From positions 1-9,493 of the forward strand of contig DASXUK010000069.1 in assembly GCA_036504875.1 (NCBI GenBank): a DNA stretch of 9,493 bases, written 5' to 3'. Both the position numbers and the translations under genes were made by a program. This document shows, one piece after another, positions 1 through 5,209 of this stretch. The notes beneath the pieces are model-generated. The model was given only the letters and a program-made list of their open reading frames with translations. It had not been told where the DNA came from and did no database searches. The number at the start of each line of letters is the position of its first letter. The stretch's first letter is position 1. The stretch is from JACPFJ01 sp036504875. Lineage in GTDB: Bacteria > Desulfobacterota > Desulfuromonadia > Geobacterales > Pseudopelobacteraceae.

Positions 1-479
1 CCGGTTATGATATTTGGGGAACCACGGATGCCTTCCGCTATGTCTTTCAGTCATTAACCGGCGATGGTCAGATTGTCGCACGGGTCGCCTCGATTCAGAA
101 TACCGATCCGTCCGCCAAGAGCGGGGTCATGATTCGTGAAACCCTCACCAACAACTCTGCCTATGCCCTGATGACACTCTCACCCGGCAAGGCGGCCAAT
201 TTTCAGCGCCGATTGATTAGCGGCGGCGATTATATTCCTACGCCAACTTTGGCCAGGCCGAATGTGTCTGCACCATACTGGGTCAAGTTGGTGCGCAATG
301 GAAATACCATCAGTGGCTATGTCTCTGCTGATGGAGCAGTCTGGCAGTTGGTGGGGAGCGATTCGATCTTCATGACAGGAACGGTTTACATCGGCATGCC
401 AGTGACCAGCCACCTCTACGGAACACTTTGCACGGCTATCATTGACGGTGTTGTTGTAACAAACGTTATATCGCCTTAA
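1..479 (+). CDS. C-terminal part of a secreted protein with a concanavalin-like (DUF1349-type) domain; 5' end outside window
   Basis: The reading frame is open from base 3 to the TAA at 477-479, giving 158 visible residues; the true start lies left of the window. The visible part is one domain: a DIWGTTDAFRY segment, GDGQIVARVASIQNTDP, SGVMIRETL, then APYWVKLVRNGNTISGYVSADGAVW and a closing strand ending in IIDGVVVTN. This pattern is typical of the concanavalin A-like jelly-roll domains (DUF1349 or beta-xylosidase C-terminal type) found at the ends of large extracellular proteins of Geobacter-like bacteria. I infer a secreted or surface protein, with the domain binding carbohydrate or acting as a structural module. 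No catalytic residues are visible and the enzymatic part, if any, is outside the window. The domain assignment is from recalled family patterns; substrate and overall function are unknown. Confidence 0.75.
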   Translation, partial: GYDIWGTTDAFRYVFQSLTGDGQIVARVASIQNTDPSAKSGVMIRETLTNNSAYALMTLSPGKAANFQRRLISGGDYIPTPTLARPNVSAPYWVKLVRNGNTISGYVSADGAVWQLVGSDSIFMTGTVYIGMPVTSHLYGTLCTAIIDGVVVTNVISP

Positions 480-507
480 AAAATAGAAATATTGTGATGA
501 GATGAGC

Positions 508-540
508 AAGAGCGCCCCGAGTAGGATCAAGGGCGCTCTT
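508..540. terminator. Hairpin between convergent genes, likely shared terminator
   Basis: A perfect 10-bp stem (AAGAGCGCCC at 508-517 and GGGCGCTCTT at 531-540) encloses a 13-nt loop. It lies 28 nt after the stop of the left gene and 17 nt beyond the stop of the leftward gene ending at 558. Position and symmetry fit a bidirectional terminator for the two converging transcripts. The run of T after the stem is weak on both strands, so termination may be inefficient. Confidence 0.6.
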
Positions 541-557
541 GTAGGTGATGCAGAGGC

Positions 558-779
558 TTAAATGGCGGAATTAAGGTAGTTTACTTCATGAGGGTCATTA
601 TCCCAGCTCTGACTGGAATCTTGCGAGTAAGAGGTTCTGTCGCTTAACTCCCTTAAGGTTTCAATAGCTCTGGAAATCAGAGAACCAACCTGAGGATCAT
701 GATTCTGCTCGTAGGCCTGTTCCATTGTTTGGAGCGCTGTGGTTACGTAATATCTTGGGATTTGATTTGAAATACGCAC
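558..779 (-). CDS. Small protein of unknown function, 73 aa, downstream of the CoA-transferase gene
   Basis: I do not recognise this family. It starts at a GTG (777-779) preceded by a strong GGAGGT ribosome binding site (about 785-790) at a good spacing, and ends in TAA at 558-560. The start lies 23 nt after the stop of the CoA-transferase gene on the same strand, with no terminator between, so the two are very probably cotranscribed. The N-terminal half (about residues 8-46, IPRYYVTTALQTMEQAYEQN then ISRAIETLREL) looks helical and amphipathic. The C-terminal 25 residues are polar, rich in Ser, Asp and Asn, and probably disordered. There is no signal peptide, membrane segment, cysteine or metal-binding motif, so it should be a soluble cytoplasmic protein. 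A role as a partner or modulator of the CoA-transferase is only inference from position. The strong ribosome binding site makes a chance open frame unlikely. Confidence 0.7.
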   Translation of the reverse strand: MRISNQIPRYYVTTALQTMEQAYEQNHDPQVGSLISRAIETLRELSDRTSYSQDSSQSWDNDPHEVNYLNSAI

Positions 780-784
780 GAAAT

Positions 785-790
785 ACCTCC
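785..790 (-). promoter_or_regulatory. Ribosome binding site that supports a GTG start of the 73-aa gene
   Basis: Read on the minus strand this is GGAGGT, five bases before the GTG at 779-777. No ATG occurs in a suitable position, so this site decides the start and is the main evidence that the small gene is real. Confidence 0.7.
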
Positions 791-802
791 AGCTTATTTA
801 GT

Positions 803-2365
803 TTATATCTCCCAGTTATCGATCTTCATGGTTCCGTTCTTGGCCAGGTTGACCTGCATCTTGAATACCCGGTCAAGCAGCTGCGGCTCATGACCTGCCT
901 TTCTAGCAAGACAATCTTTGCAGGCGATATCAAAATACTCCTGAAGCAGCGGTTTATAGTCGGGATGAGCACACTTGTCTATAATTAGCTGGGCCCGGGA
1001 TTTTGGATCCAGCCCGCGTAGATCGGCCAGTCCCTGCTCGGTAACCAGAACATCCAGGTCATGTTCGGTATGGTCAACATGCGGCACATGCGGTACTACA
1101 CAGGTAATCCCGGCCGGGTCGGTTTTTGTGGGGCGGGCTGAGGGGGTGTGCATTATCGAGAGATAAGCATTGCGGAGAAAGTCACCCGAACCACCGATGC
1201 CGTTGATCATGCGCGTTCCTCCAACCAGGGTGGAATTGGCATGGGCATAAATATCGAATTCAATCGGGGTATTCATCGCAATGCAGCCCAGACGCCGGAT
1301 CGGTTCGGGATGATTTGCAATCGACAATGGCCGCATTATAACCTTGTTGCAGTACTTGTCCCAGTTGCTGTAAAACCGCTTGAAGCCCTCCACAGAAAAG
1401 GAAAGCGATACTGTTGAGGCGAAATCAAGCTTGCCCGAGTCGAAAAAGTCCAGCATGGTATCTTGAAGAACCTCGGTCCATACATTCAGGCCACTGAATG
1501 GTCCCTTTGCAAGACCTCCGATTACAGCGTTGGCTATCGAGCCTACCCCTGACTGAAGCGGTAACAGGTTCTTCGGCAAGCGGCCGTGCTTTACCTCGAA
1601 TTCGAAGAAATCAAGGATATTGTTGGCGATGCCTTCCGAAGTGTCGTCCTGCTCGCTGAAGGCCCGCCCGTTATCAGGCAGAGTGGATTCAACAATCGCA
1701 ACGATTTTATCGGTGTCAATCCTGACATAGGGAGAGCCGGCCCGGTCGTCGACCCTGCTTATAAGGTAGGGCAGCCGATGGGGCGGGTTGATCGGCTCAA
1801 TGATATCGTGCAGGCCTTCGAAATTAGGAATGGACGTATTGATTTCAATTATTATTTTGTCTGCTATCTGAACTATCTCAGGAACAGCTCCACAGGAAGC
1901 AGTCAGGACCAGACCGCCTGTTTCCGTTATAGCCGAACACTCGATTATGGCAATATCCAGTTTACCGCCGTTTTCCTTGGTGTAGAAGCCATAGCCCAGG
2001 TCTTGGGCAAACATGGAGAGATGCTTGTCACCCATGCGAATCCGCCCTGCGTTAATGCCGGCCTGGATATTCTTGCCGGTCTGGTACGGCCAGCGGCGAT
2101 CGATCATGTCCAGAGCCGCCCAACGGTCTTCAGTCTCTACGCCGACCGAGGCGCCGATGAACAGGTTGAATTTCAATTTCCCCTGCAGCTGATTTTTTTC
2201 GACGTGATCGGCCAGAGCAATCGGAACTGCTTTGGGATAGCCGGCCGGGGTAAATCCGGACCAGCCGATATTCATCCCGTTTTTGAACATTGGAATTACA
2301 TCCGAAACCGGTTTGATCTTTTCGAGAAGACTGCTTTTCCTGATCCTTTTATGCATTTCTGACAT
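803..2365 (-). CDS. ato: Succinyl-CoA:acetate CoA-transferase (acetyl-CoA hydrolase/transferase family), 520 aa
   Basis: The protein moves CoA between succinyl-CoA and acetate, giving acetyl-CoA and succinate. In Geobacter-type acetate oxidisers this activates acetate and closes the TCA cycle in place of succinyl-CoA synthetase. It covers both domains of the acetyl-CoA hydrolase/transferase family at the usual length of about 500 aa. The N-terminal half has NIGWSGFTPAGYPKAVP (32-48). The glycine-rich GVGSIANAV (273-281) is followed by NVWTEVLQD (294-302), whose Glu298 matches the catalytic glutamate that forms the glutamyl-CoA thioester. GIGGSGDFLRNA (389-400) and HVDHTEHDLDVLVTEQGLADLRG (429-451) are C-domain signatures. 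The start is set at the ATG of MSEM, with GGGGGG nine bases upstream; a second ATG three codons on is also possible. The frame opens earlier with TTG at 2464, but that codon forms the -35 box. An acetyl-CoA hydrolase or another acyl-CoA specificity cannot be excluded from sequence. Confidence 0.9.
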   Translation of the reverse strand: MSEMHKRIRKSSLLEKIKPVSDVIPMFKNGMNIGWSGFTPAGYPKAVPIALADHVEKNQLQGKLKFNLFIGASVGVETEDRWAALDMIDRRWPYQTGKNIQAGINAGRIRMGDKHLSMFAQDLGYGFYTKENGGKLDIAIIECSAITETGGLVLTASCGAVPEIVQIADKIIIEINTSIPNFEGLHDIIEPINPPHRLPYLISRVDDRAGSPYVRIDTDKIVAIVESTLPDNGRAFSEQDDTSEGIANNILDFFEFEVKHGRLPKNLLPLQSGVGSIANAVIGGLAKGPFSGLNVWTEVLQDTMLDFFDSGKLDFASTVSLSFSVEGFKRFYSNWDKYCNKVIMRPLSIANHPEPIRRLGCIAMNTPIEFDIYAHANSTLVGGTRMINGIGGSGDFLRNAYLSIMHTPSARPTKTDPAGITCVVPHVPHVDHTEHDLDVLVTEQGLADLRGLDPKSRAQLIIDKCAHPDYKPLLQEYFDIACKDCLARKAGHEPQLLDRVFKMQVNLAKNGTMKIDNWEI

Positions 2366-2411
2366 CTGCCTGATCCCCCCTTTGGTGTGCTTAAGTAGAT
2401 AATCAAAATAT

Positions 2412-2427
2412 TCGAACAAACGTTCGA
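2412..2427. promoter_or_regulatory. Palindromic operator, probably bound by the adjacent TetR-family regulator
   Basis: TCGAAC-AAAC-GTTCGA is a perfect 6-bp inverted repeat with a 4-nt spacer, and the flanking bases stay AT-rich on both sides (ATAT/ATAT). It lies just downstream of the -10 box of the CoA-transferase promoter, so it should cover the transcription start and early leader. Palindromes of this size are typical TetR-family operators, and such a regulator is encoded divergently 190 bp away. Binding there would block the CoA-transferase promoter. Which regulator binds is inference. Confidence 0.6.
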
Positions 2428-2435
2428 TATATTGT

Positions 2436-2464
2436 ATACTAGCACCGCACCCTGCGGATGGCAA
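2436..2464 (-). promoter_or_regulatory. Sigma70-like promoter of the CoA-transferase operon
   Basis: On the minus strand TTGCCA (2464-2459, five of six consensus bases) and TAGTAT (2441-2436, four of six) are 17 bases apart. A TGC immediately before the -10 box gives an extended -10. The expected start falls near 2428-2430, at the edge of the palindrome, leaving a leader of about 65 nt before the ATG. Confidence 0.6.
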
Positions 2465-2572
2465 TAATAGAAAGTGCGGAGATGCTTTCAGGTCGGTGCG
2501 CTTGTTTAATATAAAAAAAAAGTCGTGTAGTCTGGTATCAGGGCTAAATAACTTGATTAAAACCAGTGTTTT

Positions 2573-2606
2573 GGATTAGTTTTACTTTTACAATAAAAGA
2601 TAATCC
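2573..2606. repeat. Interrupted inverted repeat just upstream of the TetR gene
   Basis: GGATTA (2573-2578) pairs with TAATCC (2601-2606), and inside it CTTTTA (2585-2590) pairs with TAAAAG (2594-2599) around a CAA loop; unpaired bases on one side make it asymmetric. It ends one base before the GGAAGG ribosome binding site of the regulator gene. It could be an mRNA structure or a second regulator site. It is AT-rich, so chance is possible. Confidence 0.35.
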
Positions 2607-2616
2607 GGAAGGAAAA

Positions 2617-3216
2617 ATGATCAAAAACGACTGTCGAAACAAATTGCTGGAGGTTGGTACACGATTGTTTGCGGAGCGGGGACTGAACGGGGTCAGCATC
2701 CGGGAGCTTTCTCAATCTGCCGGTGCAAGTATTTCCATGATCTCATACTACTTCGGAGGTAAGGAAGGGCTGTATTCAGCAGTACTGAAAGAGCAATTTG
2801 CCTGCTTTGACCAAATTAACGAGATCCGAAACCAAGGTGAGGAGCCGTTGGATATAGTTGAAGCCTACATCCGCTGGACAATCCAGCGTCATCGAAACAA
2901 TCCCTACTTGCTGCGTTTTTACACCAGTGAGCTCACCAACCCAACACCATATTTCCAGACCATAGTCTCTCCGGCCATAGGAAAGGTGATCCAGATCCTT
3001 GTCGAGGTAGTTGGCAAAGGCATTGATTCACAAAAATTCAGGAAAGACCTGAATCCTGTGGACGCTGTGCTGGCTCTGGCCGGCATGGTCAACTATTTTT
3101 TCTTAAGCACACTGGCCACAGAAAACATGATCAGCCACTCTCCTGAAAAGGATGAAGAACTGATTCAGCAATATTTTGCCATTTTTACCAGGGGTATTCT
3201 TAGCCCCAGTCCCTGA
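2617..3216 (+). CDS. TetR-family transcriptional regulator, 199 aa
   Basis: Residues 5-52 form the TetR N-terminal DNA-binding domain: RNKLLEVGTRLFAERGLNGVSIREL, then the helix-turn-helix SQSAGASISMISYYFGGKEGL, where the YYFGGKEGLY segment is the hallmark of the family. The C-terminal helical half (about 60-195) would bind a ligand and dimerise; its ligand cannot be told. Total length is normal for the family. The start is the ATG at 2617, preceded by GGAAGG; an in-frame GTG at 2566 has no ribosome binding site and would put the inverted repeat inside the coding region. The gene is divergent from the CoA-transferase gene, whose promoter carries a palindrome at the transcription start. I therefore infer a repressor of that operon, perhaps responding to an acyl-CoA or organic acid, and possibly of itself. 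A strong terminator follows. Confidence 0.9.
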   Translation: MIKNDCRNKLLEVGTRLFAERGLNGVSIRELSQSAGASISMISYYFGGKEGLYSAVLKEQFACFDQINEIRNQGEEPLDIVEAYIRWTIQRHRNNPYLLRFYTSELTNPTPYFQTIVSPAIGKVIQILVEVVGKGIDSQKFRKDLNPVDAVLALAGMVNYFFLSTLATENMISHSPEKDEELIQQYFAIFTRGILSPSP

Positions 3217-3233
3217 TGTCTCAGTGGGACTGG
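3206..3233 (+). repeat. Hairpin overlapping the stop codon of the TetR gene
   Basis: CCAGTCCC (3206-3213) and GGGACTGG (3226-3233) form a perfect 8-bp stem over the stop codon with a 12-nt loop. There is no T run after it; the true terminator follows at once. It may protect the mRNA 3' end. Confidence 0.45.
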
Positions 3234-3241
3234 AAACAAAC

Positions 3242-3274
3242 AAGGCACCACGCAAGACTGCTTGGTGCCTTTTT
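3242..3274 (+). terminator. Rho-independent terminator of the TetR gene
   Basis: AAGGCACCA (3242-3250) and TGGTGCCTT (3263-3271) form a perfect 9-bp stem with a 12-nt loop. A T run (3270-3274) follows directly. It lies 25 nt after the regulator stop. Confidence 0.85.
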
Positions 3275-3433
3275 GTTGAGGCAATTAGAACCTGTGTCAG
3301 GAGGTTATGTGCCATAATTTCAGACTGCAAAATCAAATCTTATGAATTTGAAAAGGTTGCAATAGCTGTCCGTCCAGCATGGAAAGCCAGTCTCGGTCTG
3401 GATCTATCGCCCCAGAATGACACCCGGGTTCCA
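3275..3433. other. Non-coding stretch with no gene seen; possible relic repeat
   Basis: The 347 nt between the TetR stop and the next gene hold no convincing gene. Short open frames on either strand lack a ribosome binding site and family resemblance. Within 3378-3435 there is an inverted repeat, CATGGAA and TTCCATG, enclosing CCAG/CTGG around 3387-3401 and the segment CCCCAGAATGACACCCGGG. This gives the impression of a decayed dispersed repeat, which is an inference only. Confidence 0.3.
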
Positions 3434-3442
3434 TGATATAAT
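3434..3442 (+). promoter_or_regulatory. Extended -10 promoter of the L,D-transpeptidase gene
   Basis: TGATATAAT combines a perfect TATAAT (3437-3442) with the TGn extension that can replace a good -35. The closest -35-like ATGACA (3417-3422) is only 14 bases away and so poorly placed. Transcription should begin near 3449, giving a leader of about 115 nt. Confidence 0.5.
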
Positions 3443-3542
3443 AAAAAAGGGATTATGACAGTCACAGGAAAAATCAGGGCAGGCAGTTACCGGCAACCAT
3501 GAAGCAGGATTCCATTTTTTAGCCCCGTGCCGCTGTGTTTCA

Positions 3543-3559
3543 TTCCCCTGAAAGGGGAA
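3543..3559 (+). promoter_or_regulatory. Hairpin sequestering the ribosome binding site of the L,D-transpeptidase gene
   Basis: TTCCCC (3543-3548) and GGGGAA (3554-3559) pair perfectly around a TGAAA loop. The right arm is the ribosome binding site, 6 nt before the ATG at 3564. Translation may therefore depend on opening this hairpin. The leader does not match riboswitch classes I know. Confidence 0.5.
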
Positions 3560-3563
3560 GAAT

Positions 3564-4415
3564 ATGAAACAGCTCATACTTACCGGCATGGCGCTCATTA
3601 TTCTTTTATGCGCCTCTCAGAGTACTGCCGCCACTAAAATCAAATCCTTATGTGACATAGGCTATCCTAGCGATGTCGGAATCGAGTGGGAGTGTCAGAA
3701 ACTGACGTCAAAAGATACCCCGCTTAGCCTTTTCGGCGAGCGCTGGCAGGATGTGCTCCGCTTCAATCGGATCGATCGGCGCCATTTTGTGGGCGGTTTG
3801 TCGATCAAAGTGCCGAAGGATCTCCAAGCCATCAAGAACTTTTCTCCGCTGCCGGTCACTTATCCGGCAGCAGAGCAGGAGGAAAAATTCATCCTGGTCG
3901 ACCTGTCCGAGATGTTCCTGGGAGCCTATGAAAATGGCAAAAAGGTGACATCTTTCCCCGTGGCGGTTGGCATGGGCGATCATCCCGTCCCGACTGGAGA
4001 ATTCCGGATCGATGCTGTTGACCTCCGGCACAAATCAAACCTGTACAATATCGAGGAGGTAGGCCTTCCTTACCCGATGCATTATGGGCTCAGGTTCTTT
4101 GTCGATAAGAGCAGAGATGACTGGCCATCATTCTGGATTCACGGCCGCGATTTACCCGGCTACCCCGCTTCCCATGGTTGCATCGGGCTCTATGATGAGG
4201 AGATGCAGAAAGAGTATTACAGTGACTATGATAAAAAGGTGAATAAAAAGCATTATCGGGAACTGAAAGAGCCGTACTTGAAAGGGGCCAAAGATTTATA
4301 CCAATGGGTGGTTGGCAGCCATTCCGACTCCGGCGAATTCCACAAGATCGGTTATGGGCCGAAGGTGCTGATCATCGGTTCTGCGCCATCTGACGCCGTT
4401 ACTGCTGCTTGGTAA
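3564..4415 (+). CDS. Exported L,D-transpeptidase (YkuD-fold) protein, 283 aa
   Basis: An N-terminal signal peptide (MKQLILTGMALIILLCASQS..., likely cut after Ala22 or Ala23) sends the protein to the periplasm. Residues 55-87 (LFGERWQDVLRFNRID to GGLSIKVPKDL) look like a degenerate LysM peptidoglycan-binding motif. The YkuD catalytic domain spans about 108-215: ILVDLSEMFLGAYENGKKV, FPVAVGMGDHPVPTGEF, then IHGRDLPGYPASHGCIGLY with His193, His204 and the nucleophile Cys206. Such enzymes make 3-3 peptide cross-links in peptidoglycan or attach proteins to it. After SHGC the family normally has a hydrophobic residue then Arg or Asn; here it is Ile-Gly, so substrate handling may differ. The tail (216-283) is longer than the core fold needs. 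The gene stands alone; the neighbour on the right is convergent 20 nt away with no terminator seen between them. Confidence 0.88.
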   Translation: MKQLILTGMALIILLCASQSTAATKIKSLCDIGYPSDVGIEWECQKLTSKDTPLSLFGERWQDVLRFNRIDRRHFVGGLSIKVPKDLQAIKNFSPLPVTYPAAEQEEKFILVDLSEMFLGAYENGKKVTSFPVAVGMGDHPVPTGEFRIDAVDLRHKSNLYNIEEVGLPYPMHYGLRFFVDKSRDDWPSFWIHGRDLPGYPASHGCIGLYDEEMQKEYYSDYDKKVNKKHYRELKEPYLKGAKDLYQWVVGSHSDSGEFHKIGYGPKVLIIGSAPSDAVTAAW

Positions 4416-4435
4416 AAAACCGCCCGGAAAGCGCA

Positions 4436-4975
4436 TCAGTCGAGATGGAGAAACGGGAAACGCTTTAATTCAGCGCGGGTCCAGGCTGAGAGTCCGGCGC
4501 GCGTGCCGATGGTTTCTAAAGCGATGATTACATCGGGATTCTCGAAGGTGATATGTCCCGGCGTGCCGGCCGTTTTCAAGGCTTGCAGCAGGTAATCATC
4601 AAGGAAGCGCTCCTCATCCATGCTGGAGAGTTTGCCTTTGAACCCGCGGCGGTGCATGCGCAGATGAAACCCTTTGTTGGCAAGGGTCGGCAGCCAGGTG
4701 CAAACCGCCTGCTGCGCCTTGGTATCAAACTCTTCCGGTGTTTGAAAGGTAAAGGTCTCGATGACCGGCATTACCCGCGCTACTGACGATGCGTCTTCCA
4801 GGTTCCGGCCAGCTTTGCTATGGAATTCTTCAAGAAACTGCTGGTGATCGGCCGTCCGCATCACCAAAAGATTAAAAAAGTCCGTCCTGGTCACCGGTCC
4901 GAACTGTTCCAGAAACCTTTTGGCTTGGTTGTAGCCACCTTCGTAGACCGTGACAACCACGTTCCAGTTTAGCAT
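4436..4975 (-). CDS. Stand-alone THUMP-domain protein (Tan1/THUMPD1-like), 179 aa
   Basis: The C-terminal half (about residues 75-172) resembles THUMP RNA-binding domains. The part FHLRMHRRGFKGKLSSMDEERFLDDYLLQAL (103-133), then PGHITFENPDVIIALETIGTRAGLSAWTR (139-167), matches the pattern of an Arg-rich strand followed by a DP-rich strand and an ETIG..AG turn. THUMP domains bind tRNA in ThiI, RlmL-type methyltransferases and the Tan1 acetylation adaptor. No methyltransferase, sulfurtransferase or PP-loop domain is attached here, so this may be an adaptor acting with another enzyme on tRNA or rRNA. It is cytoplasmic, with no signal or membrane segment. The ATG at 4975 has GAGGAG at good spacing, and a promoter lies at 5054-5081. 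The N-terminal 70 residues (NWNVVVTVYEGGYNQAKRFLEQFG) I do not recognise beyond a likely alpha/beta fold. Domain call is from memory of family patterns; target RNA unknown. Confidence 0.72.
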   Translation of the reverse strand: MLNWNVVVTVYEGGYNQAKRFLEQFGPVTRTDFFNLLVMRTADHQQFLEEFHSKAGRNLEDASSVARVMPVIETFTFQTPEEFDTKAQQAVCTWLPTLANKGFHLRMHRRGFKGKLSSMDEERFLDDYLLQALKTAGTPGHITFENPDVIIALETIGTRAGLSAWTRAELKRFPFLHLD

Positions 4976-5053
4976 TGCTTACTCCTCTTCGTACTCCAAT
5001 CCACAAATACTCGCTGTCTAAAACCGGTTGAATCACAGAACTGCTTTACCTCA

Positions 5054-5081
5054 AGTATGATGACTCAACAGTACCTGTCAA
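5054..5081 (-). promoter_or_regulatory. Sigma70-like promoter of the THUMP-domain gene
   Basis: On the minus strand a perfect TTGACA (5081-5076) is 16 bases from CATACT (5059-5054, four of six consensus bases). Transcription should start near 5047, about 70 nt before the ATG. It lies back-to-back with the NfeD operon promoter. Confidence 0.55.
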
Positions 5082-5155
5082 GCTATCGATTCATACGAGT
5101 CACATCTCTATGACCTGAAAGCCTGGTGCGGCTGATAACTTGTGGGTGCTGGCTT

Positions 5156-5184
5156 TTGAAATGAAGGCAAAAGAGGGGTATAGT
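5156..5184 (+). promoter_or_regulatory. Sigma70-like promoter of the NfeD-slipin operon
   Basis: TTGAAA (5156-5161) and TATAGT (5179-5184), each five of six consensus bases, are 17 bases apart. The start should fall near 5190, leaving a very short leader of about 20 nt. That leader includes the palindrome CCTCCTGGAGG, whose right half is the ribosome binding site, so a small hairpin could mask it. Confidence 0.7.
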
Positions 5185-5209
5185 TGACCTGCAGCCTCCT
5201 GGAGGTGCC

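Noticed and set aside
1586..2362. 258-residue open frame on the plus strand inside the CoA-transferase gene
   Set aside because: It is antisense to a firmly identified gene, has no ribosome binding site and resembles no family; it is a by-product of the codon bias of the real gene.
2366..2464. Longer CoA-transferase start at the TTG at 2464, adding 33 residues
   Set aside because: That TTG is the first three bases of the -35 box, and the added stretch contains the -10 box and the operator. The added residues do not resemble the family, and no ribosome binding site precedes it.
3449..3540. Possible cyclic-di-GMP (GEMM) riboswitch before the L,D-transpeptidase gene
   Set aside because: Such riboswitches are common in Geobacter-like bacteria, but the conserved GGCAAACC and GGGACGCAAAGCC segments are absent. 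CAGGGCAGGCAG here is only superficially similar.
3404..3598. 64-residue minus-strand frame in the gap before the L,D-transpeptidase gene
   Set aside because: It covers the promoter and ribosome binding site of the transpeptidase gene and has no ribosome binding site of its own. The composition looks like translated non-coding DNA.
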